A stretch of DNA of 64,000 nt from Cladorhizidae sp. MBARI D1340-BT2 (Eukaryota > Porifera > Demospongiae > Poecilosclerida > Cladorhizidae): the NCBI GenBank assembly GCA_028752905.1, contig JAQNBH010000011.1, positions 25,748,333 through 25,812,332 on the forward strand, given 5' to 3'. Positions 46,501-57,730 of the stretch are shown here, one piece after another. A model generated the notes under the pieces. The model was not told the origin of the DNA and did no database searches. It saw only the letters and a program-made list of their open reading frames with translations. A program made the position numbers and the translations under genes. The stretch's first letter is position 1. Every line of letters starts with the position of its first letter.

Positions 46501-48000
46501 GCTTGATACAGACCAGAGTTCATGGCTTGATGCATACCAGAGTTCATGGCTTAAGACACCAGTGTTCATGGCTTGATACAGAGTTAATGACTGATATACA
46601 CCAGAGTTCATGTCTTGCTACACATCATAGTTCTTACATAGCTTGATACACATCAGAGTTCATAGCTTGCTGCATGCCAGTGTTCATAGCTTGATGCACA
46701 CCTGAGTTCATGGTTTGATGCACACCAGAGATCATGACTTGTTGCACACCAGAGTTCAAGGCTTAGCATACCAGTGTTCAAGGGTTGCTACACACCAGAG
46801 TTCATGGCTTGATACAGAGTTCATGACTGCTACACACCAGAGTTCATGTCTTGCTACAGACCAGAATTCTTAGCTTGATACACACCAGAGTTACTGGCTC
46901 GATGCACGCCAGAGTTCATGCCTTACTACATACCAGAGTTCATGGCTTGATGCACACCAGAGTTCATGGCTTGTTGCACACCAGAGTTCATGACTTGATG
47001 CTCACCAGAGTTAATAGCTTGATACACACCAGTATTCATGGCTTGAAGCACACCAGAGTTCATCGCTTGAAACACACCAGAGTTCATGGCTTTAGACGCC
47101 TGACTTCATGGCTTGATAGAGAGTTCATGACTGCTACACACCAGAGTTCATGTCTTGCTACACAACAGTGTTCATAGCTTGATGCACACCAAAATTTATG
47201 GCTTGATGCACACCAGCGTTCATGGCTTGATGCAAACCAGAGTTCATGGCTTGATGCACACCAGAGTTCATGGCTTGAACTACACCAGAGTTCATGGCTT
47301 CATGCACATCATCGTTCTTAGCTCGATGCACACCAAAGTTCATGGCTTGATGCACATCAGAGTTCATGGCTTGATGTACACCAGAGTTCATGGCTTGAGA
47401 CATTTATAGTTCATGGCTAGTTATAGACTTCATGAAGGCAACACACCAGAATTCATCTCTTGATGTACACCAGAGTTCATGGCACCAGAGTTCATGGCTT
47501 GATGCATACCAGAGTTCATGGCTTGATGCAAACCAGAGTTCATGGCTTGATGTACACCAGAGTTCATGGCTTCATGCACACCATAGTTCATGGCTCTATG
47601 CACACCAAAGTTCATGGCTTGATGCACACCAGAGTTCATGGCTTGATGTACACCAGAGTTGATGGCTTGAGACACCTATAGTTCATGGCTAGTTACAGAG
47701 TTCATGACTGCTACACAACAGAGTTCATGTCTTGCTGCACATCAGAGTTCATAGCTTCATACACACCAGATTTCATGGCTTGATGCACACCAGAGTTCAT
47801 GGCTTGCTGTACGCCAGAGTTCATGTCTTTCTACACCCCAGAGTTCATAGCTTGATACACACCAGACCTCATAACTTTATACACACACGAGTTCATAGCT
47901 TGATACAGACTAGAATATCTTCATACCCGCCAGAGTTCTTGGCTTGATGCACATAAGAGTTCATGTTTTGCTACACAACAGAATTTATACAGCTTGATAT
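43569..48000. repeat. ~1628-bp higher-order repeat, about 2.7 copies
   Basis: Corresponding points lie at 43595, 45223 and 46851 (1628 apart) and at 44461, 46089 and 47732 (1628, then 1643). Each contains about 68 of the 24-bp units including longer irregular ones. Copies are very similar, with a few substitutions and unit-size indels. Confidence 0.88.
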
Positions 48001-51000
48001 AGACTGGAGTTCATAGCTTGATTGATACACAGCAGAATTCATGTTTTGCTACACACCAGAGTTCATATAGCTTGATACACACCATAGTTCATGGCTTGCT
48101 GCATACCAGAGTTCATGACTTGATGCAAACCAGAGTTCATGGCTTGACACACACCAATGTTCATAGCTTGCTACACACAAGATTTCATAGCTTGATACCC
48201 ATCACAGTTCATGGCTTGATGCATATCAAAGTTCATGGATTGATGCAAGCCAGAGTTCATGGCTTGATACACACAAGAGTTCATGGCTTGATGCAAACCA
48301 GAGTTCATAGCTTGATGCACACCAGAGTTCATTGCTCAATGCAAACTAAAGTACATGTCTTGATGCACACCAGTGTTCATGGCTTACTACACACCACAGT
48401 TCAAGGCTTGATGCACACTAGAGTTCATGGCTTGATGCACACCAGAGTTCATGGGTTGATGCACACCAGTGTTCATGGCTTGATGTACACTAGAGTTCAT
48501 GGCTTGATGCATACCAGAGTTCATGGCTTGATGCACACCAGTGTTCATGGCTTGATGCACACCAGAGTTCATGGCTTGATACAGAATTCATGACTCGTAC
48601 ACACCAGAGTTCATGCCTTGCTACACACTAGAGTTAATAGCTTGACACACACCAGAGTTCATGGCTTGATGCACATCAGAGTTCATGGCTTGAACTACAC
48701 CAGAGTTCATGGCTTCATGCACATCATCGTTCTTAGCTCGTTGCACACCAAAGTTCATAGCTTGATGCACACCAGAATTAATGGCTTGATGTACACCAGA
48801 GTTCATGGCTTGAGACATTTATAGTTCATGGCTAGTTATAGACTTCATGAAGGCAACACACCAGAATTCATCTCTTGATGTACACCAGAGTTCATGGCAC
48901 CAGAGTTCATGGCTTGATGCATACCAGAGTTCATGGATTGATGCAAACCAGAGTTCATGGCTTGATGCACACCAGAGTTCATGGCTTGAACTACACCAGA
49001 GTTCATGGCTTCATGCACATCATCGTTCTTAGCTCGATGCACACCAAAGTTCATGGCTTGATGCACATCAGAGTTCATGGCTTGTTGTACACCAGAGTTC
49101 ATGGCTTGAGACATTTATAGCTCATGGCTAGTTATAGACTTCATGAAGGCAACACACCAGAATTCATCTCTTGATGCACACCAGAGTTCATGGCTTGATG
49201 CACACCAGAGTTCATGGCTTGATGCAAACCAGAGTTCATGGCTTGATGTACACCAGAGTTCATGGCTTCATGCACACCATAGTTCATGGCTCTATGCACA
49301 CCAAAGTTCATGGCTTGATGCACACCAGAGTTCATGGCTTGATGTACACCAGAGTTGATGGCTTGAGACACCTATAGTTCATGGCTAGTTACAGAGTTCA
49401 TGACTGCTACACACCAGAGTTCATGTCTTGCTGCACATCAGAGTTCATAGCTTCATACACACCAGATTTCATGGCTTGATGCACACCAGAGTTCATGGCT
49501 TGCTGTACGCCAGAGTTCATGTCTTTCTACACCCCAGAGTTCATAGCTTGATACACACCAGACCTCATAACTTTATACACACACGAGTTCATAGCTTGAT
49601 ACAGACTAGAATATCTTCATACCCGCCAAAGTTCTTGGCTTGATGCACATAAGAGTTCATGTTTTGCTACACAACAGAATTTATACAGCTTGATATAGAC
49701 TGGAGTTCATAGCTTGATTGATACACAGCAGAATTCATGTTTTGCTACACACCAGAGTTCATATAGCTTGATACACACCATAGTTCATGGCTTGCTGCAT
49801 ACCAGAGTTCATGACTTGATGCAAACCAGAGTTCATGGCTTGACACACACCAATGTTCATAGCTTGCTACACACCAGAGTTCATAGCTTGATACCCATCA
49901 CAGTTCATAGCTTGATGCATACCAAAGTTCATGGATTGATGCAAGCCAGAGTTCATGGCTTGATACACACAAGAGTTCATGGCTTGATGCAAACCAGAGT
50001 TCATGGCTTGATGCACACCAGAGTTCATTGCTCAATGCAAACTAAAGTTCATGTCTTGATGCACACCAGTGTTCATGGCTTACTACACACCACAGTTCAA
50101 GGCTTGATGCACACTAGAGTTCATGGCTTGATGCACACCAGAGTTCATGGGTTGATGCAAACCAGTGTTCATGGCTTGATGTACACTAGAGTTCATGGCT
50201 TGATGCATACCAGAGTTCATGGCTTGATGCACACCAGTGTTCATGGCTTGATGCACACCAGAGTTCATGGCTTGATACAGAATTCATGACTCGTACACAC
50301 CAGATTTCATGCCTTGCTACACACTAGAGTTAATAGCTTGATACACACCAGAGTTCATGGCTTGATGCACATCAGAGTTCATGGCTTGAACTACACCAGA
50401 GTTCATGGCTTCATGCACATCATCGTTCTTAGCTCGTTGCACACCAAAGTTCATAGCTTGATGCACACCAGAATTAATGTCTTGATGTACACCAGAGTTC
50501 ATGGCTTGAGACATTTATAGTTCATGGCTAGTTATAGACTTCATGAAGGCAACACACCAGAATTCATCTCTTGATGTACACCAGAGTTCATGGCACCAGA
50601 GTTCATGGCTTGATGCATACCAGAGTTCATGGATTGATGCACACCAGAGTTCATGGCTTGATGCACACCACTGTTCATGGCTTGATACACAACAGAGTTC
50701 ATGGCTCGATGCAAACAAAAGTTCATGGCTTGATGCACACCAGAGTTCATGGCTTGACACATACCAGAGTTCATGGCTCGAGCCACCAGAGTTCATGGCT
50801 TGATACAGAATTCATGACTCATACACACCAGAGTTCATGCCTTGCTACACACTAGAGTTAATAGCTTGATACACACCAGAGTTCATGGCTTGATGCACAT
50901 CAGAGTTTATACATAGCTTGATAGACACCAGAGTTCATAGCTTGCTTCATTCCTTTGTTCATAGCTTAATGCACACCTGAGTTCATGGTTCGATGCAAAC

Positions 51001-51486
51001 CTGAGTTAATGGCTTGTTGCACACCAGAGTTCATGGCTTGATGCAAACCAGAGTTCATAGCTTGGGGCACACCAGAGTACATGGTTGACACACCAGTGTT
51101 CAAGGCTTGCTGCACATGAGATTTCATTGCCTGATACGGAGTTCATAACTGCTACACACCAAAGTTCATGTGTTGCTACAGACAAGAATTCATTGCTTGA
51201 TACACGCCAGAGTTCATGGCTTGCTTCACACCAGATTTCATGGCTTGATGCACACCGGAGTTCATGGCTTGCTTCACACCAGAGTTCATGGCTTGATGCA
51301 CACCAGAGTTCATGGCTTGAAACACACCAGAGTTCATGACTTGAGATACTAGACTTCATGGCTTGATACAGAGTTCATGACTGCTACACACAAGACCACA
51401 TAACTTGCTACACACCCGAGTTGATAGCTTGATACAGACCATAGTTCATAGCTTGAAACCCGCCACCCGAGTTGATAGCTTGAAAC

Positions 51487-52727
51487 ATAAGGCTGCATCA
51501 GGTTCAGAGGTATACGCTCAGTTACAAGCATTAGGGGTTCTGGGTCTTGATGATCCCTTAATGTATTCTCAGCTGAATAGACTATAAAATCAAGACAGAT
51601 GCCCTTGGATGTACTCATAGAATTTGATACGAGCACGTTTTGTTCGAATGCACTCCTTGAAAAGCAGCCTCCCCTTGAATAAAATAAGGGATTCATCCAC
51701 ACAAAGATCTTTCTCGGGGGCATACACACGCTGCAAACGATCTCTGACCTTCCTGATGAGAGGCCTTATCTTGTACAGCCTGTGCCTATTGGGATCTCTG
51801 GGGTCATGGGTGGGATCCTCATTATTTGCAAAATGTAGGAATTTCAGGAGGAGAAAGAACCTATCCCTTCATTATTTGCCCGAATATAGGGGTATCTATC
51901 AGATCGTCCGTGGACCAATACATGTCCAACCTTGGCTTGTGAATAACACCCATCAGTCCAAGTAAATCGAAGAATGTCTTCATTTCATCAACGGTAGTGT
52001 CCACCCAGTCATGAACCCTGGAGAAATCCTTCAGATTTTCACAGTTTGCCTCGATGAACTGCTGAGCATATCGGTTGGTCTCCTCTACAATATGCCTAAA
52101 GATATTGTTAGTGAAGTACTTGACGAAGAATTCATCAATAGTTGTATTGGCACCAAGCCTAACTTTTTGAGTCGCTCGCCACCAACGAATGGAATTTTCT
52201 CTGGCTCATAACTGTTATTCGGGCCAATGTCCCAATTTATCCTGGGTTTCTGATCCCTTACAGGCCTGCGCCCCTGTCCTCTAGCACGAGGCCGGCCCCT
52301 CTGACCTCTTACAGGCCCCCCTCTGCCACCGCCTAGGCCACCATGAACCAGCATGATGCGGCCACGAATCCAACCACCACGAATACGTGGACCTTGTTTG
52401 GCCTGTTTGGCCTGCACTGGCTCGTCTTCTGCATCACTGCTCATCAACTGACGATCAGGACTAGGGGACTGCCTTCATCTAGGGCTCCTTGGCAAATCAT
52501 CTGCATCATAGTCAGATTCACCGCCAGAATTTACAGACATAGCATTGTCACCTTGGCCCTGTGCAGGGCCCCGCAAATCATCGTCCTCGTCCCATGGAAT
52601 ACTCCCAATTATTGTCGGCATTATCAAAGTCAACTATTGGAATGAATTACCACCATCCAAATCAAAGTTGTCCTCGCTATCTGTATCAGCAAAGATCTGG
52701 TCTACAACTTTGTTGACAATGCAGTAC
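51487..52727 (-). pseudogene. piggyBac transposase relic, sister of the copy at 7021
   Basis: Minus strand from 52727: an acidic N-terminus (NKVVDQIFADTDSEDNFDLD, SGGESDYDADDLP), an Arg/Gly-rich stretch (GGLGGGRGGPVRGQRG), INWDIGPNNSYEPEKIPFVG, decayed ETNRYA and RVHDW blocks, then RDRFFLLLKFLHFANNEDPT, HRLYKIRPLIRKVRDRLQ, VYAPEKDLCVDESLILFKGR (first catalytic Asp block) and LLFKECIRTKRARIKFYEY. It stops at about 51487 where the 24-bp array begins, so the second half, with two more Asp and the Cys-rich end, is lacking. Stops and frameshifts are frequent between 52180 and 51850. The N-terminal half is close to the + strand copy at 7021-7808, so both belong to one subfamily. Confidence 0.85.
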
Positions 52728-52732
52728 CTTCT

Positions 52733-54000
52733 GTGAGGCCGTGCTCCCTCTATTTTGCTACCTACCACTGGGAAACACGACTACAAGATGAACACGGCGT
52801 TACAATTGGTACTGCTGTAGGAGCGACAAGACAAAGTTCACTTACTTTTCTTACCACACTTGATGATTTTCGGAGTTCTGTTGTGATTCCCTACATTGAT
52901 GCACTGGTTGAGAACATTAGAAGTCGTTTGTCTGAAAAAGAAGTAAACATTCTTGTGGCAACATCAATCTTCAATCCTGCTCAACTACCAGATTCAAGTC
53001 ATCACTCTTTCAGAAGCAACGAAGTCAGAATGTAAGCTGAATTTTATGGCAAAGAAATAGAAGTAGAGTTTTGTGGTGATACATTCAAATCTCCAGAGGT
53101 GCCTGATGGTGATGGGCTGATTTGTGAGTGGTCAGTGTTTCGAAGAGCTCTAATTAAAGAAAAACAAGCCCTGATGTCTGCCAAGGGTCTCACTAAAACT
53201 CGTACATTTCAGCAGCTTTTTGAAGAGATGCACTCCTCCGAAGCTTACATTGGGATCTTTCCTGAAATGTGTAGTCTTATGAACATCATGTTGACATTAC
53301 CAGTTGTGACTGCATCCATAGAAAGATAGTGAAGTGGTGCAATGCTGCTAGTGAGGTGGTGCAGTGGCTGCTAGTGAGGTGGTGTAGTGCTGCTAGTGAG
53401 GTGGTGCAGTGCTGCTAGTGAGGTGGTGCAGTGCTGCTAGTGAGGTGGTGCAGTGCTGCTAGTGAGGTGGTGCATGATTCAGAGCACCACCTCTATAAGG
53501 CCTAGAGGTGGAGGCAGGAGCCAGGCAGCTAGAGGTTGTGGCCAGGCCCGTGGTCGTGGGGCCCATGGCAGGGGTCCACAAGGGCAGGCTCGTGGGCAGG
53601 GCTCAAGATAGCTAGGAAGAGGAAAAAGGGCCAAGAATGGGAAAATGGGCCCAAGATAGATAATAGATAATAGATAGATAGATACCATAGATAGATAGAT
53701 AGATAGATAGATGCACTACCAGCTATGATGTTTGTATATACCTGCATTACCAGCCATGATGTTTCTATATACATGTACTACCAGCCATGATGTTTGTATA
53801 TACCTGCACTACCGGCCCATGATGTTTGTATATACCTGCACTACCAGCCGTGATGTTTTCCTTCAACCAAATGAAAACGATAAAAATAAGGCTATGAAAT
53901 CGACTGTCAGGCAGCCACTTGGCACGACTTATGAGAATTGCAATTGAAGGTCCTAAACTCAACTTAGTTGATGATATACTTAACATTTTTAAACAGTCAA
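52733..54000 (+). pseudogene. hAT transposase C-terminal part, split by tandem repeats
   Basis: The first part (52733-53329) encodes DEHGVTIGTAVGATRQSS, FRSSVVIPYIDALVENIRSR, VPDGDGLICEWSVFRRALIK and FPEMCSLMNIMLTLPVVTAS followed by IER. The last is the entry to the hAT dimerisation domain. The expected continuation resumes only at 53858: FNQMKTIKIRL, then a TGA, then NRLSGSHLARLMRIAIEGPK and LVDDILNIFKQ, ending near 54000. Between them lie 528 bp of repeat-rich DNA. A TAA at about 53032 also interrupts the first part. The N-terminal half and BED finger are absent; upstream is a minus-strand piggyBac relic. Confidence 0.83.
53330..53857. repeat. Composite tandem-repeat insert inside the hAT domain
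   Basis: Order: six copies of a 22-bp unit (gtggtgcagtgctgctagtg plus ag, 53335-53475); a stretch encoding an Arg/Gly-rich run (GQARGRGAHGRGPQGQARGQ) at 53500-53610; (gata)n-like repeats at 53653-53712; and five copies of a 31-bp unit (ctaccagccatgatgtttgt and atatacctgca) at 53713-53857. hAT coding resumes directly after. Confidence 0.85.
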
Positions 54001-54071
54001 CAGGTGAATTCTCCTCTATCTAGTATTTTGTATGGCTGTTTATATAAAATTGTTAAGGAAAAAATAAATTT

Positions 54072-54172
54072 TAGGGGGAGGGGGGGAAAGCTTGTCTTTG
54101 GGAGGGCAGGGGGGGGGGGAACTGGTCTTTGGGGCAGGGGGGGAAGATACTAGGGCTCCCCCCCCCCCCCAA
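54072..54172. repeat. G-rich tract followed by poly-C
   Basis: Several runs of 5-12 G (54075-54145) on the + strand, then 14 C at about 54157-54171. G-quadruplex formation is possible; no gene. Confidence 0.85.
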
Positions 54173-54747
54173 ATGAAACCCTGGCTAATCAATGAAGCAG
54201 CTGAGCCAAATCAGCTTATGCAACTGTAAGTTTAAACCAAGTTGTCAGATAAACCAAGCTTAGCAAGCTTTACAAAGATTACCTTGTTCCATGTGTCTGA
54301 TGAACTGACAGTGGAGCTACCTCGGAAGGTCTATCCTAGAGCGGTCCTGCATCACAGAATGGCGCAGTGAAATGTTGTAGTTGTAGCTTGGTCTGTAGCA
54401 GACGCTAGTCAACAGTTGTTTCGTCGGTTAGCTTCATTATCTCCTCTATTCCTTCGAGGCATGCATTAATATCAAGGCCTTTCACTGAAGAACGACATGG
54501 TCAAGAAGCGAGAGGCTGCCAAATGACGAAGAAACCCGAGTACCAAGTGATGATATGGGGCTGGCAAACGATCGTGCAAATGAGAGTAAGCTAATTGAAC
54601 CATGAACGAGTTTGAAACTCAAAGAGAAAAAGATTCTTCGCCGTTTGAACGGAGTTGTTACTTAACGGCGTTGGAACGACATTGCCAGAAGTGCCAACGG
54701 AATTTTAATGCAACGGAACCGGAACCTTTTTTTTTTGAGCTCCTACT
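54173..54747. other. Spacer with a Tc1-like terminus at its right edge
   Basis: No coding sequence. The last part (ggaaccggaacc, a T run, then ctactgta) resembles the right end of the Tc1/mariner element at 20641, suggesting a decayed non-autonomous relative abutting the pogo element. Confidence 0.35.
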
Positions 54748-56497
54748 GTAGTAAGCGCCCACTGCCTTGATCAGAACGATTTGGACTAAGCACCCATTGA
54801 TGTGGGTAACCGCCCACCAGATTCTGTATGCAGCGGCTTCTAGGATCGAATCACGTGTAATACTTTTTTTTACACACGCACACGCACAAAACATTATGGA
54901 CAGCTGCCCACACACCTAAAAACAGATCGCACAGAGGCATGCTGGGAAGAAACTGACAAGTTACACAGTGAGTTTCAATGTAGAGGTTGTACAAGGGACA
55001 AGGAATGAAAAATGTGTCAGCAACCTCTGGAAAGTATGGAGTACAGAAAGAGAGTAAGAGAGTGGAATGAAAAATATGATGCATTGATTGATACCAACAT
55101 TGGTGGTGGGAAGAAGAAGAGGAAACTGAATGATGGAGGAGCAATCTTCAGTCAACAATGGACTCGGAGGTCTTCGATTACCTATAATTGGAACGTTCCG
55201 AAGGCTATTCTGATCAAAGACCTCCTGGAGAAAGCCTTGCACATTGCTCAGAGCATAGGCATCCAAGGCTTCCTTACATCTCCCATGTGGCTGCGTGGCT
55301 GGAAGAATGTTGGTTACAGGCAGAAAACAAATACATCACAAAAGATGCCAGAGAACTAGGGAGTGCAGATTTCCCAATTTCGGAGAACCATCCGACAGCT
55401 CAACTATAGAAATTCAGAAATTGACAACATGGATCAGACAATGTGCAGGTAAGTATTGTTTACACTGACAACTTGTAATTTTACCTTTTTCATTACTACG
55501 TTAGATTCTCTGTCACCAACAATTGTTGTGGAGAGCAAAATATTCACATTGCTACCACTGGTGCCCCAAAGAAGGGTTTCACAGTAGCTTTGTGTGCGAT
55601 ATGAGATGGAACCAAACTGCTGGCTGTCATCATCTTCAAGGAGAAAAATGGAAGATTTGGCCCATGTCATGATTGTGTACTTCGTATTCCTCAGAATGTT
55701 GATGTCACTGCAACCAAAAATGGCTGGATGACTCGCCCAAGTGTGCACAGCTGGCTACGTAGGATGTGGTGAAAGTCTAAGGCAACTGGTGACCTTGGTC
55801 CTTGATAACTATCGCCCGCACAAGTGTGCCGACACCAAGGACATTGCTGAAGAGTTGGAAACTGACCTTGTATACATCCCAGGTAATGGACCAATTTCAA
55901 CAATGATGCAAGAAATGATTCCCTCCATTTAGTGTAGGTGGCTCTACATCCCTAGCACAGCCAATGGATGTTTCAGTCGACAAGCCCTTCAAGGACAAAA
56001 TGAGGGAACTGTGGATGGAGCGGAGGAGAAGTTCAAGCTCTTGCAGGACCAAAAAAGGCAACCTGAAGTCCTCCTCAAGACAGGATGCTATAGATTGGGT
56101 CTCTACTGCATAGGAGTCTATTTCCAAAGACGTGATAGCTCGCTCCTTCCTATACTGTGGGATCTCCAACAATATAGATGGTTCTCACATCAGGGAATGC
56201 ATTCAGAAGAAGATTGAGGAGGAGAGCGCAGATGATGATCCCTTTGCTGAACTAGTAAAGGGCCTGGACGAACCTGAAGAGGAGGACGAAGAATAGATAG
56301 CTACGAACAATAACTAGCTAGCATGCATGCGATGCAACAATAAACTTTGTTATTTGCCGCATGAGAACGGAATCCGTGTGCAAATCCGAGTTCAAAGTTT
56401 AATTAAGCGTTTTATGGAGCAAATTTTTTTATTTGGAATAAACGCCCACCAAGCTGATTTTAGAGGTGACTAATTCAGTGCTCATGGGCGCTTAGTA
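54748..56497 (+). mobile_element. pogo/CENP-B-like DNA transposon
   Basis: The left end has gtaagcgccca (54751-54761) and the right end has tgggcgcttag (56485-56495), inverted matches with one difference. Related words are repeated inside the left end (taagcaccca near 54787, taaccgcccacc near 54808) and right end (taaacgcccacc near 56440). It encloses a pogo-type transposase relic. The exact ends and TA duplication are not certain. Confidence 0.65.
54990..56296 (+). pseudogene. pogo/CENP-B-type (DDE_1) transposase relic
   Basis: The N-terminal DNA-binding part has EYRKRVREWNEKYDALID and LIKDLLEKALHIAQSIGIQG followed by SPMWLRGWKN, the CENP-B-type helix-turn-helix. After frame changes near 55270-55400 the DDE_1 core begins: DNMDQTMCRF (first Asp), split by a 56-bp intron (55449-55504, gtaagt...ttag), then IHIATTGAPKKGFTVALCAI, KLLAVIIFKEKNG, NGWMTRPSVHSWLRRMW, LVLDNYRPHKCADT (second Asp, about 55800), DLVYIPG and TSLAQPMDVSVDKPFKDKM (third acidic block, about 55950). 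The C-terminus (DAIDWVSTA, FLYCGISNNIDGSHIREC) ends in an acidic tail and TAG at 56294-56296. Stops and frameshifts at several points make it inactive. Confidence 0.85.
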
Positions 56498-56799
56498 TGT
56501 ATTCTATGGTATGTATGACCAAAATGAATGACCAAAATGGAAAAAAAATTGGTTTACCTCTGTCATCCTCGACGACTAGAACAGGGAATAGATAAGGCAG
56601 CAACCTAAGGCAGTGCTCAGGAGAAGCTTGTCGCAGCAAGAGGAGAAGAAAGTAAGAAGCAGGAACCTTCTTCATCGTGAGACCCTCGCTGAGTAATGTA
56701 CAGCTATGAAAAACTAGAGCAGCAACTTAGGGAGGCGATCAGGAGAAGCTGCACACAGCCAGGGGAGAAGAGAAGAAGAAAACATTACCATGCATCATT
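56498..56799. other. Spacer with two related ~130-bp segments
   Basis: A stretch with agcaacct, cagtgctcaggagaagct and ggagaagaagaa (56595-56660) recurs in altered form at 56720-56780. No gene. Confidence 0.5.
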
Positions 56800-57075
56800 G
56801 TAGCACTGCTACTAGCTGCCTATGCCCTGCTTCATGGGGAGCCCAACTACTAGCAACCTGCCTATGCCCTGCTTTACGGGAAGACCAGATACTAGCTGCC
56901 TATGCCCTGCTTCATGGGGTGCCTAGATACTAGCTACCTGCCTATGCCCTGCTTTACGGGAAGCCCAGCTACTAGCTGCCTATGCCCTGCTTTATGAGAA
57001 GCCCAGCTACTAACTGCCTATGCCCTGCTTCATGGGAAGCCCAGCTGCCTATGCACTGCTTCATGGGGAGCCACA
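56800..57075. repeat. ~38-bp minisatellite
   Basis: About seven copies of tagctgcctatgccctgctt followed by catggggagcccagctac, 32-42 bp apart. Confidence 0.88.
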
Positions 57076-57730
57076 CTCATCAGTTACCTATAAGGTAGGA
57101 TTTTTAATTTTGGAATATAGCTGTAGTCAATACTCTGTTACTTCTTCCTCCAATCTCCGGGAAACGCCGTGTACCCCATCTATTGTGTTCTCAAGCTGTG
57201 GCATCCAATAAGACTAGCTTTAACAACAGTGTGTGTACAATCATTATCAATACTTGCTTTATTACCTTTTATGTCTAGGCAGTGCTGGGTATATAGAAAT
57301 GCCATGTGCCAAAACTTAAGACTGCCATTTTCTTGATTTGTGTTTTGTAATGAGAGGAAATAGCTAGTTTTGGATCTTTTTGCAGCATTTTGGCTGTCTT
57401 GTAGGTCCTGTAGGTTGGAATTCACTCTTTTTTTTAACCTCTAGATATACCAGATATCAGGTACCTTTATAGGTGGTTTGGGGAATGGAGGAAATTGCTC
57501 ATTTTATATTGTTTGGATGCATTTCTGCCATTTTCTAAGTAAGATATACCTGACTGGATTTTACATTATGAAATCTACTGTGACTTGCGTCACTTTTTGT
57601 TTGTGTATGGGCAACAACCGGATACTCCTGCTCATGTATTAATAATACATAAGTGACTGCTTGTTTTAATGAAGTCTCTCTCTAGTGGTTTTGTCAGGTC
57701 TAATTATTGTTGATAAATTTATCTTTGTAG
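57076..57730. other. Intergenic or intron sequence upstream of a candidate membrane-protein exon
   Basis: No recognised domain. The frame at 57020-57211 runs out of the minisatellite and is unremarkable. An upstream exon of the gene at 57731 may lie here but I cannot define it. Confidence 0.4.

Larger units (their letters stand above)
36188..51486 (+). repeat. 24-bp minisatellite, main forward array with higher-order repeats
   Basis: About 640 copies of a unit beginning gatgcacaccag and ending agttcatggctt. Because 24 is divisible by three, frames repeat every eight residues: MHTRVHGL on the + strand and MNSGVHQA on the minus strand. These are not genes; they break at random variants and have no other features. 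Larger periods are visible: about 0.8 kb (37831 to 38633), 762 bp (42045 to 42807), 1628 bp (43595 to 45223 to 46851) and about 1696 bp (48018 to 49714). Marker variants such as gacttcatgaaggcaacac and ctttagacgcctga recur with these periods. The array ends in a piggyBac relic. Confidence 0.95.

Noticed and set aside
34457..51359. Many frames of 60-243 codons with HTRVHGLM or MNSGVHQA repeats
   Set aside because: The 24-bp unit is divisible by three, so frames stay open on both strands; no promoter, domain, signal peptide or codon bias supports genes.
36188..51486. CRISPR-like array
   Set aside because: There are no unique spacers between the repeats; it is a continuous minisatellite in eukaryotic DNA, with no cas genes.
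54072..54172. G-rich tract as a telomere remnant
   Set aside because: No TTAGGG or similar regular unit; the G runs are irregular.
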